A stretch of DNA of 64,000 bases from positions 6,229,501-6,293,500 of the forward strand of contig NZ_CP121695.1 of assembly GCF_029761915.1 (NCBI RefSeq), in the 5' to 3' direction. The notes below the pieces were generated by a model, which ran no database searches, was not told the DNA's origin, and saw nothing but the letters and a program-made list of their open reading frames with translations. The translations under genes were made by a program, and so were the position numbers. The DNA comes from Bradyrhizobium sp. CB1650 (GTDB lineage Bacteria; Pseudomonadota; Alphaproteobacteria; Rhizobiales; Xanthobacteraceae). How positions within the stretch are numbered: the stretch's first letter is position 1; each line of letters opens with the position of its first letter. This document shows positions 19,593-27,859 of this stretch, piece after piece.

Positions 19593-20666
19593 TTATTCCA
19601 CCATCTCCGCAACCGCCTTGCCGCAGGCCGTGGTGTCGGCATTGCCGCCGAGGTCCCGCGTACGCAGCGTGCGTTCGCCGAGCGTGCGCTCGATCGCGTC
19701 GACAATCGACTTGCCGGCTTCCTTCTCGCCGAGATGCTCGAACATCATCGCGCCCGACCAGATCATGCCGATCGGGTTGGCGATGCCTTGGCCCGCGATA
19801 TCCGGCGCCGAGCCGTGCACCGGCTCGAACACCGAGGGGAAATTGCGCTCGGGGTTGATGTTGCCGGATGGCGCGATGCCGATCGTGCCGGTGCAGGCGG
19901 GGCCGAGGTCAGAGAGAATGTCGCCGAACAGATTGGAGCCGACCACGACATCGAACCAGTCCGGATGCAGCACGAAGTTCGCGGTCAGGATGTCGATGTG
20001 GTACTTGTCCCACTTCACGCCGGGATACTTCTTCGCCATCGCCTCCACGCGCTCGTCCCAATAGGGCATGGTGATGGAGATGCCGTTGGACTTGGTCGCC
20101 GAGGTCAGGTGCTTCTTCGGCCGCGACTGGGCGAGCTCGAAGGCGAATTTCAGGATGCGGTCGACACCGGTGCGGGTCATCACGGTCTGCTGCGTGACGA
20201 ACTCGCGGTCGGTGTCCGGGAACATGCGGCCGCCGACGGAGGAATACTCACCTTCGGTGTTCTCGCGCACCACCCAGAAATCAATGTCACCGGGCTTGCG
20301 GTTCGCGAGCGGCGACGGCACGCCCGGCATCAGCCGCACCGGGCGCAGGTTCACATACTGGTCGAACTCGCGGCGAAATTTTATGAGCGAGCCCCACAGC
20401 GAGACGTGATCCGGGATCTTGGCCGGCCAGCCGACCGCACCGAAATAGATCGCGTCGTGCTTGCCGATCTTCTCCTTCCAGTCGTCCGGCATCATCTGGC
20501 CGTGCTTCTCGTAATAGTCCCAGGACGAGAAGTCGAAATGGTCGAAATGCACGGCGACCCCATGCTTCTTTGCCGCCGCCTCCAGAACGCGCAGGCCTTC
20601 GGGCATCACTTCCTTGCCGATGCCGTCGCCGGGAATGACCGCGATCCGGTATTGTTTTTTGCTCAT
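19593..20666 (-). CDS. Tartrate dehydrogenase / D-malate dehydrogenase type (isocitrate-isopropylmalate family)
   Basis: The 357-residue beta-decarboxylating dehydrogenase opens KQYRIAVIPGDGIGKEV. It has the substrate-binding stretch NLRPVRLMPG, WVVRENTEGEYSSVGG, and the Asp-rich metal site VVGSNLFGDILSDLG, with GSAPDIAG near the C-terminus. The short length and the FDFSSWDYYEKHG segment match the tartrate/D-malate/3-isopropylmalate-like branch (TtuC, DmlA) rather than LeuB. The start at 20666 places GDGIG at the usual position. It would oxidise tartrate or decarboxylate D-malate in the cytosol. It is divergent from the SDR gene. Confidence 0.86.
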   Translation of the reverse strand: MSKKQYRIAVIPGDGIGKEVMPEGLRVLEAAAKKHGVAVHFDHFDFSSWDYYEKHGQMMPDDWKEKIGKHDAIYFGAVGWPAKIPDHVSLWGSLIKFRREFDQYVNLRPVRLMPGVPSPLANRKPGDIDFWVVRENTEGEYSSVGGRMFPDTDREFVTQQTVMTRTGVDRILKFAFELAQSRPKKHLTSATKSNGISITMPYWDERVEAMAKKYPGVKWDKYHIDILTANFVLHPDWFDVVVGSNLFGDILSDLGPACTGTIGIAPSGNINPERNFPSVFEPVHGSAPDIAGQGIANPIGMIWSGAMMFEHLGEKEAGKSIVDAIERTLGERTLRTRDLGGNADTTACGKAVAEMVE

Positions 20667-20702
20667 CGAGAACGTCCTTGGTTGGTCCGGCAGCCGCCGC
20701 GT

Positions 20703-20758
20703 TTTGGTCGCACTGCAATGGACCAAACTCGCGGGCAGTGCAACGCTGCACTGCAATG
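20703..20758. promoter_or_regulatory. Operator-like repeats in the tartrate dehydrogenase / SDR divergent promoter
   Basis: TTTGGTC (20703-20709) and GACCAAA (20721-20727) flank an 11-base spacer that is itself GCACTGCAATG. The same 11 bases recur exactly at 20748-20758. A third element, CAGTGCA-ACGC-TGCACTG (20736-20753), is a perfect inverted repeat. Such clustering suggests a regulator acting on both genes. The TTTGGTC-N11-GACCAAA pattern fits a LysR-type site. Confidence 0.55.
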
Positions 20759-20822
20759 TTGACCATGGCGCGGCCGACCGCCTACTGATTTCATCCTGTT
20801 CCCAATCGAGCGAGTCATCCCA

Positions 20823-21599
20823 ATGGATCTGCATTTGCGTGGCAAGCGCGTCCTGATCACGGGCGCGTCCAAGGGCATCGGTGCCGCCGCCGCCGAGGCG
20901 TTTGCAGAGGAAGGCTGCCATCTCCTGCTCGCCGCGCGCAATGGCGATCAGCTCAAGGCGCTGGCCGACCGCCTGCGCTCCGTGCACCAGATCGATGCCA
21001 CGACGAGCGTCGTCGACCTACGCAAGGCCGAGGACGTGGCGCGGCTCGCAAAGGAAGCCGCCGACATCGACGTCCTCGTCAACAATGCCGGCGACATTCC
21101 GGGCGGCTCGATCGACAAGATCGACGAAGCCACCTGGCGGCACGCCTGGGAATTGAAAGTGTTCGGTTACATCAACCTGACACGGCAGGTCTACGCGCAG
21201 ATGAAGGCGCGGGGCGGCGGCGTGATCGTCAACGACATCGGTGCGGCCGGCGAGAAATTCGACGCCAACTACATCTGCGGCAGCTCCGGTAATGCCGCGC
21301 TGATGGCCTTTACCCGCGCGCTCGGGGGCAAGAGCCTCGCCGACAACATCCGCGTGGTCGGGATCAATCCCGGCCCGGTCGGCACCGACCGCCATGTCAC
21401 GCTGCTCAAGACGCGGGCCAAGCACCAGTTCGGCGACGAGAACCGCTACAAGGAATTCCAGAAGGGCCTGCCGCTCGGCCGTCCCGCCCATGCGCGCGAG
21501 ATCGGCGACCTCATGGCGTTCCTGGCATCGGATCGCTCCGGCTACACCTCGGGCGTGATCTACACGGTCGATGGCGGCATCAGCGCGGGGTGGGGTTAA
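20823..21599 (+). CDS. Short-chain dehydrogenase/reductase (SDR)
   Basis: The 258-residue classical SDR has the cofactor motif TGASKGIGAAAA near residue 13 and NNAGDIPGG (about 88). The active-site Ser/Tyr region is atypical: the usual YxxxK reads in the NYICGSSGNAALM stretch, so the catalytic Tyr is followed by CGSS rather than SASK, and the motif lysine is not at its usual place. SDRs act on alcohols, sugars or hydroxy acids; the substrate is unknown. The gene is divergent from the tartrate-dehydrogenase-type gene and shares its promoter region. Confidence 0.88.
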   Translation: MDLHLRGKRVLITGASKGIGAAAAEAFAEEGCHLLLAARNGDQLKALADRLRSVHQIDATTSVVDLRKAEDVARLAKEAADIDVLVNNAGDIPGGSIDKIDEATWRHAWELKVFGYINLTRQVYAQMKARGGGVIVNDIGAAGEKFDANYICGSSGNAALMAFTRALGGKSLADNIRVVGINPGPVGTDRHVTLLKTRAKHQFGDENRYKEFQKGLPLGRPAHAREIGDLMAFLASDRSGYTSGVIYTVDGGISAGWG

Positions 21600-21639
21600 G
21601 TCCGGCGCTGAGTATGAGCACGTTGCGCGCCGCACACAC

Positions 21640-21720
21640 CGTCATTGCGAGCGCAGCGAAGCAATCCAGAAATGCCCCCGCGGTGACAGACTGGATTGCT
21701 TCGCTGCGCTCGCAATGACG
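21640..21720. repeat. 81-base palindromic repeat, family A copy 1
   Basis: The left arm (21640-21669, beginning CGTCATTGCGAGCGCAGCG) and right arm (21691-21720, ending CGCAATGACG) are perfect 30-bp inverted repeats around 21 bases. Four more copies or variants occur at 36377, 40642, 46687 and 54639. It lies 30 bases upstream of the amidase start, so the amidase promoter must be inside or upstream of it. Confidence 0.9.
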
Positions 21721-21750
21721 ACACCAAGAATCGGCATGGGAGTAGAATAA

Positions 21751-23169
21751 TTGTCTCAAGACCTGATCCGCGAAACCGCATGTGCCGTCGTCGACAAGCT
21801 GCGTTCGGGTGATGTCACGCCGCTCGAACTGCTGGATGTGCTGGAGCAGCGCATCGCGGAGGTCGACGACAAGGTCAACGCGCTGCCAATTCTGTGCTTC
21901 GATCGTGCGCGGGATAGCGCGAAGGCGCTGATGCGGAGGCCGGCCGGTGCACGCGGACTGCTCGCGGGCCTGCCGGTGCCGATCAAGGATCTTTCCGACG
22001 TCGCCGGCGTCTTGAACACGCAGGGCTCGCCGATCTTCAGGGACAACATTCCCGCAAAATCCGACCTCATGGTCGAGAACCTCGAGGCCAACGGCGCGGT
22101 CGTCTACGCCAAATCCAACACGCCGGAATTCGGCGCCGGCGCCAACACCTTCAACGAAGTGTTCGGCGCGACGCTCAATCCTTGGGATACGTCGAAGTCG
22201 GCGGCGGGGTCCTCGGGCGGCGCGGCGGTCGCGCTCGCCACCGGCATGGCCTGGCTCGCGCACGGCTCCGATATGGGCGGAAGCTTGCGCAACCCCGCGA
22301 GCTTCTGCGGCATCGTCGGCATGCGGCCGAGTATCGGCCGCGTCGCGCACACGCCGAAATCGGCGATCGACCGCAACCTCGGCGTCCAGGGCCCGATGGC
22401 CCGCAATGTCGAGGACCTTGCGCTGCTGCTGGATGCCATGAGCGGCGACTACGCGGCCGATCCGCTGTCGCTGCCGGCGCCGGCAACCTCATTCCTGTCG
22501 GCCGCGCGCTCCGGCAGAAAGCCGATGCGCATCGCCTATTCGCCCGATTTCGGCATCACGCCGGTCGATCCCGAAGTCAAGGCGATCACGCGCAAGGCGG
22601 CGGAACGCTTCACTGAGGCCGGCGCCACGGTCGAGGAGGCACATCCGGACTGGCGCGATGCACATGAATGCTTCCACGTGCTGCGCGCCTTCGATTTCGC
22701 GATCAGCAAGGCGCAATTGTTGCGGACCAAGCGCGATCTCCTCAAGCCCGAGGTGATCTGGAACATCGAGGAAGGCCTCAAACTCACAGTCGAGCAACTC
22801 GAACGCGCCGAGGCGCAGCGCGTCGGAATGACCGCGCGCGCGGTCGAATTCTTCAAGTCCTATGATCTGCTGCTGGCGCCGGCGACGATCGTGCCACCCT
22901 TCCCGGTCGGAAACCGCTATGTCGCGGAGTGCGCCGGCAAGAGGTTTGACAATTATGTCGAATGGCTCGGCATCGTCTATGCTGTCACGCTCGCCTGCTG
23001 TCCCTCGCTGTCGCTGCCCTGCGGCTTCACCGCCTCGGGCCTGCCGGTCGGCGTCCAGATCGTCGGCGCTCCGCGCGCCGACGCGCAGGTGCTCGCGGGC
23101 GCAAAGGTGCTGGAGGACATTCTGGGTCTGCGTGAGACGACGCCGATCGATCCAAGGGTGAAGAAGTAA
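21751..23169 (+). CDS. Amidase (amidase-signature family)
   Basis: The 472-residue serine amidase has the Ser-cisSer-Lys triad: K79 in VPIKDLSD, S154 in AAGSSGGAAV and S178 in DMGGSLRNP. The 24-residue spacing between the two serines is as in the family. It hydrolyses a carboxamide, giving ammonia and an acid, in the cytosol. The only sensible start is TTG 21751 with GGGAG ahead; the nearby ATG frame closes after four codons. Its neighbours (amino-acid ABC transporter, aminotransferase) suggest an amide of an amino acid or related compound. Confidence 0.9.
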   Translation: MSQDLIRETACAVVDKLRSGDVTPLELLDVLEQRIAEVDDKVNALPILCFDRARDSAKALMRRPAGARGLLAGLPVPIKDLSDVAGVLNTQGSPIFRDNIPAKSDLMVENLEANGAVVYAKSNTPEFGAGANTFNEVFGATLNPWDTSKSAAGSSGGAAVALATGMAWLAHGSDMGGSLRNPASFCGIVGMRPSIGRVAHTPKSAIDRNLGVQGPMARNVEDLALLLDAMSGDYAADPLSLPAPATSFLSAARSGRKPMRIAYSPDFGITPVDPEVKAITRKAAERFTEAGATVEEAHPDWRDAHECFHVLRAFDFAISKAQLLRTKRDLLKPEVIWNIEEGLKLTVEQLERAEAQRVGMTARAVEFFKSYDLLLAPATIVPPFPVGNRYVAECAGKRFDNYVEWLGIVYAVTLACCPSLSLPCGFTASGLPVGVQIVGAPRADAQVLAGAKVLEDILGLRETTPIDPRVKK

Positions 23170-23170
23170 A

Positions 23171-23227
23171 GAGACCCGCTCGCAGCGCACTCGCTGCGCT
23201 CCCTCGCCCCGCCTTGCGGGGAGAGGC
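23171..23227. repeat. Short G/C-rich intergenic repeat, family C copy 1
   Basis: This contains CGCAGCG...CGCTGCG and CCCCGCC...GCGGGGAGAGG inverted arms, similar in wording to longer elements at 28891-29057 and 44264-44401. It fills the gap between the convergent amidase and permease genes and could end both transcripts. Confidence 0.5.
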
Positions 23228-23236
23228 GAAGACACC

Positions 23237-24343
23237 TCACCTCCCGCGCATCGCTTCCAGGCTGCGGCTGTACCGCGACATCGCGAAGCAGAAGGCAAAG
23301 TAGATCGCGGCGACGAAGATGTAGACCTCGACCGAGAACTGCTGCCAGGCCGGATCGATGATCGCGGTCTTGGCCGTGGTGAGCAGGTCGAAGATGCCGA
23401 TGATGAGGACGAGGCTGGTGTCCTTGAAGAACGCGATGAAGGTGTTGACGAGCGGCGGAATGACGTGGCGGATCGCCTGCGGCAGGATGATCAGCCGGTT
23501 CTTGCGCCAGTAGGACAGCCCCAGCGCATCAGCAGCCTCGTATTGTCCGCGCGGCACGGCCTGGAGCCCGGCGCGAACGACTTCGGCGAGATAGGCGCCC
23601 GCGAACAGGATGATCGCGATCTGCGCGCGCAGCAGCTTGTCGATGTTGAAGCCGCTCGGCATGAACAGCGGAAACATCACGCTCGCCATGAACAATAGGC
23701 TCACCAGCGGCACGCCGCGGATCAACTCGACATAGAGCACGCTGAGCGAGCGGATCGCCGGCAGCTTCGAACGCCGGCCAAGCGCGACGAGAATGCCGAG
23801 CGGGAAGCCGAAGGCGAGACCGAACGTGGCGAGGATCAAGGTCACCGGCAATCCGCCCCAGCGATCCTGCGAGACGAACGACAAGCCCAGCACGCCGCCC
23901 CACATCAGCACGCTGATCAGCGCAAGTGCGCCGATCCAAAGATAGATCAGTTCGCGGCGCCACCAGACGCGGCGGGTGGAGAGATAGAACAGCGCGATGA
24001 ACAGGAGCACCGACAGCGCCGGCCGCCACTGCTCGTCGAACGGATAGGTTCCGAACAGGATGAAGCGGTACTTTTCGGGGATGATCGCCCAGCAGGCGCC
24101 GAGACCGCGCACCGCGCGGCAGGCGCTGGAATCGTTTGCCGGCGTGAGCCAGACCGCATTCGCAATGCCCCACTGCACGAAACTCAAGATGCCTCTGGCG
24201 AGCACCGCGAGCAGCACCAGCGAGATGATGGCGTTGGGGATCGAAGAGAACAGGTTCGTGCGCAGCCAGCGCAGCACCGGGTTCCCCGTTTGCGGGCGGC
24301 GGGCGGCGCGCGGCGCGTCGGGAATGTCGGTGATCGCCGTCAT
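23237..24343 (-). CDS. aapM: Polar amino acid ABC transporter permease, AapM type
   Basis: The roughly 368-residue permease has a long N-terminal region and the conserved transporter loop EAADALGLSYWRKNRLIILP (EAA motif), typical of the general L-amino acid permeases (Aap/Bzt). It has about eight membrane segments. The ATG at 24343 lies two bases after the aapQ stop, so the two are translationally coupled. No ATPase gene follows; the next gene is the convergent amidase. Confidence 0.9.
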   Translation of the reverse strand: MTAITDIPDAPRAARRPQTGNPVLRWLRTNLFSSIPNAIISLVLLAVLARGILSFVQWGIANAVWLTPANDSSACRAVRGLGACWAIIPEKYRFILFGTYPFDEQWRPALSVLLFIALFYLSTRRVWWRRELIYLWIGALALISVLMWGGVLGLSFVSQDRWGGLPVTLILATFGLAFGFPLGILVALGRRSKLPAIRSLSVLYVELIRGVPLVSLLFMASVMFPLFMPSGFNIDKLLRAQIAIILFAGAYLAEVVRAGLQAVPRGQYEAADALGLSYWRKNRLIILPQAIRHVIPPLVNTFIAFFKDTSLVLIIGIFDLLTTAKTAIIDPAWQQFSVEVYIFVAAIYFAFCFAMSRYSRSLEAMRGR

Positions 24344-24345
24344 GG

Positions 24346-25533
24346 TCAGCGCTCCACCAGCGCGATGCGCGCGTTGTACCAATTCATGAAGAAGCTGATG
24401 CCGAGGCTGATGGTCAGGAACACGGCCATGATCAGCGCGATCGCCTCGATCGCCTGCCCGGTCTGGTTCAGCGTGGTGTTGGCGACCGAGACCACGTCCT
24501 GGTAGCCGATCGCGACCGCGAGCGAAGAGTTCTTGGTGAGATTGAGATACTGGCTCGTCATCGGCGGCACGATCACGCGCAGCGCCTGCGGCAGGATGAT
24601 CTGCCGCAGCATGAAGCTGCGGCGCAGGCCGAGTGCGTTGGCGGCGTCCCACTGGCCGCGCGGCACGGACTGGATGCCGCTGCGCACGATCTCGGCGATG
24701 AAGGCCGAGGTGTAGGTGACCAGCGCGATCAGCAGCGCAAAATATTCCGGCGCGAGCGTCAGCCCGCCGATGAAATTGAAGCCACGCAGTTCCGGCCAGG
24801 CAATGCTCCAGGACACGCCGAGCAGCACGGACACCAGCGCCGGCAGCACGATGATGAGGCCAAGGGCAATCGGCCAGGCCTTGCGCGGCTTGCCGTCCCG
24901 CATCTGCTGCGCGATTTGCCAGCGCCGGATGACATAGAACACGGCAAGGCCTAGCGCAGCCGTGCCGAGCACCAATAGCTGTGGCATCCCGACCGGGATC
25001 GACGGCAGGATGAGGCCGCGATTGGACAGGAACACGCCCTCAATCGGCCGCCACGCCGCGCGTGCGGCAGGCAGCGCCTGCATCAGCACGTACCAGAACA
25101 GAAGCTGGAGCAGCAGCGGGATGTCGCGCAGCACTTCGACATAGACGGCGGCAAGCCGCGACAGCAGCCAGTTGGCCGACAGCCGCGAGATGCCGATCAG
25201 CGTACCCAGAATGGTTGCGAGCACGATGCCGATGACGGCAACGCGCAAGGTGTTGGCGACGCCGACGACGAAGGCCCAGAAATAGGTGTCTTTCGGACTG
25301 TACGAGAGCAGGCTGTCTGCGATGGGCATGCCGGCCTCGCGGCCGAGGAAGGCAAAGCCTGTCGTGATGCGGCGAGCCGAGAGGTTGGTGACGGTGTTGG
25401 ACCAGAGGAAGGCGATGACCGCGACCGCGATCCCGACGACAAGAAGCTGCCAGAACAGGCCTTTGAGCTCGCGGCGTCCCCATGCGCCGAAAAAACTGCG
25501 GCGCGGCGGCGGTCTGGGATGGTCGGTGGTCAC
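24346..25533 (-). CDS. aapQ: Polar amino acid ABC transporter permease, AapQ type
   Basis: The 395-residue permease has an EAA loop reading DAANALGLRRSFMLRQIILP and about eight membrane segments. It is larger than HisM/HisQ, as expected for AapQ. The start is taken as the GTG at 25533 because GAAGGA lies ten bases upstream and TM1 then falls at about residues 28-45; no in-frame ATG fits. It is divergent from the rpiR-type regulator and shares an 88-base promoter region with a clear palindrome. Confidence 0.88.
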   Translation of the reverse strand: MTTDHPRPPPRRSFFGAWGRRELKGLFWQLLVVGIAVAVIAFLWSNTVTNLSARRITTGFAFLGREAGMPIADSLLSYSPKDTYFWAFVVGVANTLRVAVIGIVLATILGTLIGISRLSANWLLSRLAAVYVEVLRDIPLLLQLLFWYVLMQALPAARAAWRPIEGVFLSNRGLILPSIPVGMPQLLVLGTAALGLAVFYVIRRWQIAQQMRDGKPRKAWPIALGLIIVLPALVSVLLGVSWSIAWPELRGFNFIGGLTLAPEYFALLIALVTYTSAFIAEIVRSGIQSVPRGQWDAANALGLRRSFMLRQIILPQALRVIVPPMTSQYLNLTKNSSLAVAIGYQDVVSVANTTLNQTGQAIEAIALIMAVFLTISLGISFFMNWYNARIALVER

Positions 25534-25584
25534 AGCACAAAAATCCTTCGTCGGAGGCGGCGATTTCCGGCAGCGTACGTCAAC

Positions 25585-25613
25585 TGTTGCACCAATCTGC
25601 AATTCGTGCAACA
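25585..25613. promoter_or_regulatory. Palindromic operator between aapQ and the RpiR regulator
   Basis: TGTTGCAC (25585-25592) and GTGCAACA (25606-25613) are perfect arms with a 13-base spacer. The element ends eight bases before the RpiR-type start codon and lies inside the only promoter-sized gap for aapQM. It is therefore a good candidate for the binding site of the adjacent RpiR protein. Confidence 0.65.
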
Positions 25614-25621
25614 AATGTTTC

Positions 25622-26494
25622 ATGGCCGAGCCCGCGAAATCCTCGCCCTTGAGCGAACTCTGCAGCGCATTGCCATCGCTCCCCCTGCGTTTGCAGGAGG
25701 TCGGACGCTTCGTCGCGGCCAATGATTACGACGCCACCACCCGTTCGATGCGCGATCTCGCGGCGGAAGCCGGCGCCGATCCTGCCGCATTCACGCGCCT
25801 TGCCAAGGCGATCGGCTATTCCGGCTGGGACGAGTTGCGCGCGGCGCTGACGGAGGCGCGGCGGCCGTCGCAGACCTCCCCCTTCTCCGGACGCGCCAAA
25901 AGCCGCCGCCAGGGCCCCAATGCCGATGTCGCACTCGTCACCGACAAACTCAATGCTGAGGCCGCCGGCCTTCCGCGTATCCCGGCCCGATCGATCGCGG
26001 ATGCCGCCCGCGCGCTGCACGGCGCAAAGCGGATTTGGATCGCGGGCTATCGTAGCTGCCGCAGCGTCGCGGAACTGCTGAACTACGAGCTGCGACTGTT
26101 CCGTCCCGACCAGGTGCAGATCGTCGGCGGCTCCGGCCCCGACGATCTCGATCTCGGCGCGTTCCGGCCTGGCGAAGCGGTCATCGTCGTCGGCTTCATG
26201 CCCTATACGCATGCGAGCGTCCGAGTCGCGCAGGCCACCTATCACGCCGGCGCGACCTTGATCGCGATTGCCGACAGCGTGGCGGCACCGATGGCCGAGG
26301 GCGCCGGTCACGTGCTGCTGTTTGAGGCAGATTCCCCGCCCGGCTTCTTTCCGAGCCTCACCGGCGCCATCGCAATTGCACAGTCGCTGGCGGCGGTGAC
26401 GTTCTCGCTCGGCGGCACGGCCGCGAAGAAACGCCTTCAGGACACCGAGGCGCGGCTCGCTGCAGCCTCCACCTACGTCTCAGAGAAAGGTTGA
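25622..26494 (+). CDS. RpiR-family transcriptional regulator
   Basis: The 290-residue protein has an N-terminal helix-turn-helix (RSMRDLAAEAGADPAAFTRL, about 42-61) and a C-terminal SIS domain (IWIAGYRSCRSVAELLNYEL onward), which in this family binds a phosphorylated sugar or a small metabolite. It is divergent from the transporter permeases and three bases upstream of the aminotransferase gene, so it probably controls the whole locus. Confidence 0.9.
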   Translation: MAEPAKSSPLSELCSALPSLPLRLQEVGRFVAANDYDATTRSMRDLAAEAGADPAAFTRLAKAIGYSGWDELRAALTEARRPSQTSPFSGRAKSRRQGPNADVALVTDKLNAEAAGLPRIPARSIADAARALHGAKRIWIAGYRSCRSVAELLNYELRLFRPDQVQIVGGSGPDDLDLGAFRPGEAVIVVGFMPYTHASVRVAQATYHAGATLIAIADSVAAPMAEGAGHVLLFEADSPPGFFPSLTGAIAIAQSLAAVTFSLGGTAAKKRLQDTEARLAAASTYVSEKG

Positions 26495-26497
26495 CCC

Positions 26498-27847
26498 ATG
26501 GCCGCTCGCACCACCCGCGTGCTGCACCGCTCATTGCGTGAAGCGCCACCCAAGGCGATCGGCGGAGAAGGCGTCTATCTCTTCGCCGAGGACGGACGGC
26601 GCGTGATCGACGCTTCCGGCGGCGCGGCGGTTTCCTGCCTCGGCCACCAGCATCCGCGCGTGATCGCGGCGATGGCGAAGCAGGCCTCGACGCTGGCCTA
26701 TGCCCACACCGCCTTCTTCTCGTCCGAGCCGGCGGAAGCGCTCGCCGAGTTGCTGGTCGGCCACGAGCCCGGTGGTCTTGCCTACGCCTATTTCGTCAGC
26801 GGCGGATCGGAGGCAATCGAAGCCAGCATCAAGCTCGCGCGGCAATACTTCATCGAGCGCGGCGAGCCGCAGCGACAGCATTTCATCGCGCGCCGGCAGA
26901 GCTATCACGGCAACACACTCGGTGCGCTCGCCGCCGGCGGCAATGCCTGGCGCCGCGCGCCCTATGCGCCGCTGCTGTCGGCCGCGTTCAGCCATGTGAC
27001 GCCGGCCTTCGCCTATCATGAGAGGCGCGACGGCGAGTCGGATACGCAGTTCGTGGCGCGGCTTGCCGCCGAGCTCGAAGCCGAGTTTCAACGGCTCGGC
27101 CCCGACACCGTCGCGGCATTTCTCGCCGAGCCAGTCGTCGGCGCCACTGCCGGCGCCGTGACGGCACCGGACGGCTACTTCAGGGCGGTCCGCGAGATCT
27201 GCGACCAGCACGGCGCGCTGCTCATCCTCGACGAGGTCATGAGTGGCATGGGCCGCACCGGCACCACGCATGCCTGGGAGCAGGAGGGCATCGCGCCCGA
27301 CATCCAGGCGATCGCAAAGGGGCTCGGCGGCGGCTATCAGCCGATCGGCGCGATGCTCGCAAGCGGCAAGATCATCGACACGATTCGCGCGGGGAGCGGT
27401 GCGTTCCAGCACGGCCATACCTACCTCGCCCATCCCCTCGCCTGCGCGGCCGCGCTCGCGGTACAGGAGGTGATCCGCGAGGATCGCCTGCTCGACCGCG
27501 TGAAGGAACGCGGCAAGCAGCTCGAGCGGCGCCTCATCGAGCGCTTCGGCAATCACCGCCATGTCGGCGATATCAGGGGCCGAGGCCTGTTTTGGGCGAT
27601 CGAGCTCGTCGCCGATCGCGCCAGCCGCAACTCGTTCGATCCCGCGCTCAAGCTGCACCAGAAGATCAAGGCCGAGGCTTTTGCCAACGGGCTCGGCTGC
27701 TATCCGGGCGGAGGCACCGTGGACGGCGTCCGCGGCGACCACGTGTTGCTGGCCCCGCCCTATATCGTCTCCGCGGAGGAGATCGACCTGATCGTCGACA
27801 AGCTCGGCACGGCCGTCGACAACGTGTTGCGTAGTGTCAATCACTGA
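26498..27847 (+). CDS. Class III aminotransferase (PLP-dependent)
   Basis: The 449-residue fold-type I aminotransferase has SGGSEAIEASIKLARQY near the PLP phosphate site, LDEVMSGMGRTG (PLP-binding Asp) and IAKGLGGGYQPIGAML with the Schiff-base lysine. Class III enzymes act on omega-amino groups or 2-aminoacids such as beta-alanine, GABA or taurine. The product is a cytosolic enzyme. The gene is in an operon with the RpiR regulator upstream and the binding protein 12 bases downstream, so its substrate is likely the transported amino compound. Confidence 0.92.
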   Translation: MAARTTRVLHRSLREAPPKAIGGEGVYLFAEDGRRVIDASGGAAVSCLGHQHPRVIAAMAKQASTLAYAHTAFFSSEPAEALAELLVGHEPGGLAYAYFVSGGSEAIEASIKLARQYFIERGEPQRQHFIARRQSYHGNTLGALAAGGNAWRRAPYAPLLSAAFSHVTPAFAYHERRDGESDTQFVARLAAELEAEFQRLGPDTVAAFLAEPVVGATAGAVTAPDGYFRAVREICDQHGALLILDEVMSGMGRTGTTHAWEQEGIAPDIQAIAKGLGGGYQPIGAMLASGKIIDTIRAGSGAFQHGHTYLAHPLACAAALAVQEVIREDRLLDRVKERGKQLERRLIERFGNHRHVGDIRGRGLFWAIELVADRASRNSFDPALKLHQKIKAEAFANGLGCYPGGGTVDGVRGDHVLLAPPYIVSAEEIDLIVDKLGTAVDNVLRSVNH

Positions 27848-27859
27848 GGGGAGAAAAGT

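Noticed and set aside
24344..24652. Upstream extension of the aapM frame, suggesting a longer or fused protein
   Set aside because: The extension runs antisense-like through another frame of aapQ; ATG 24343 just after the aapQ stop is a better start.
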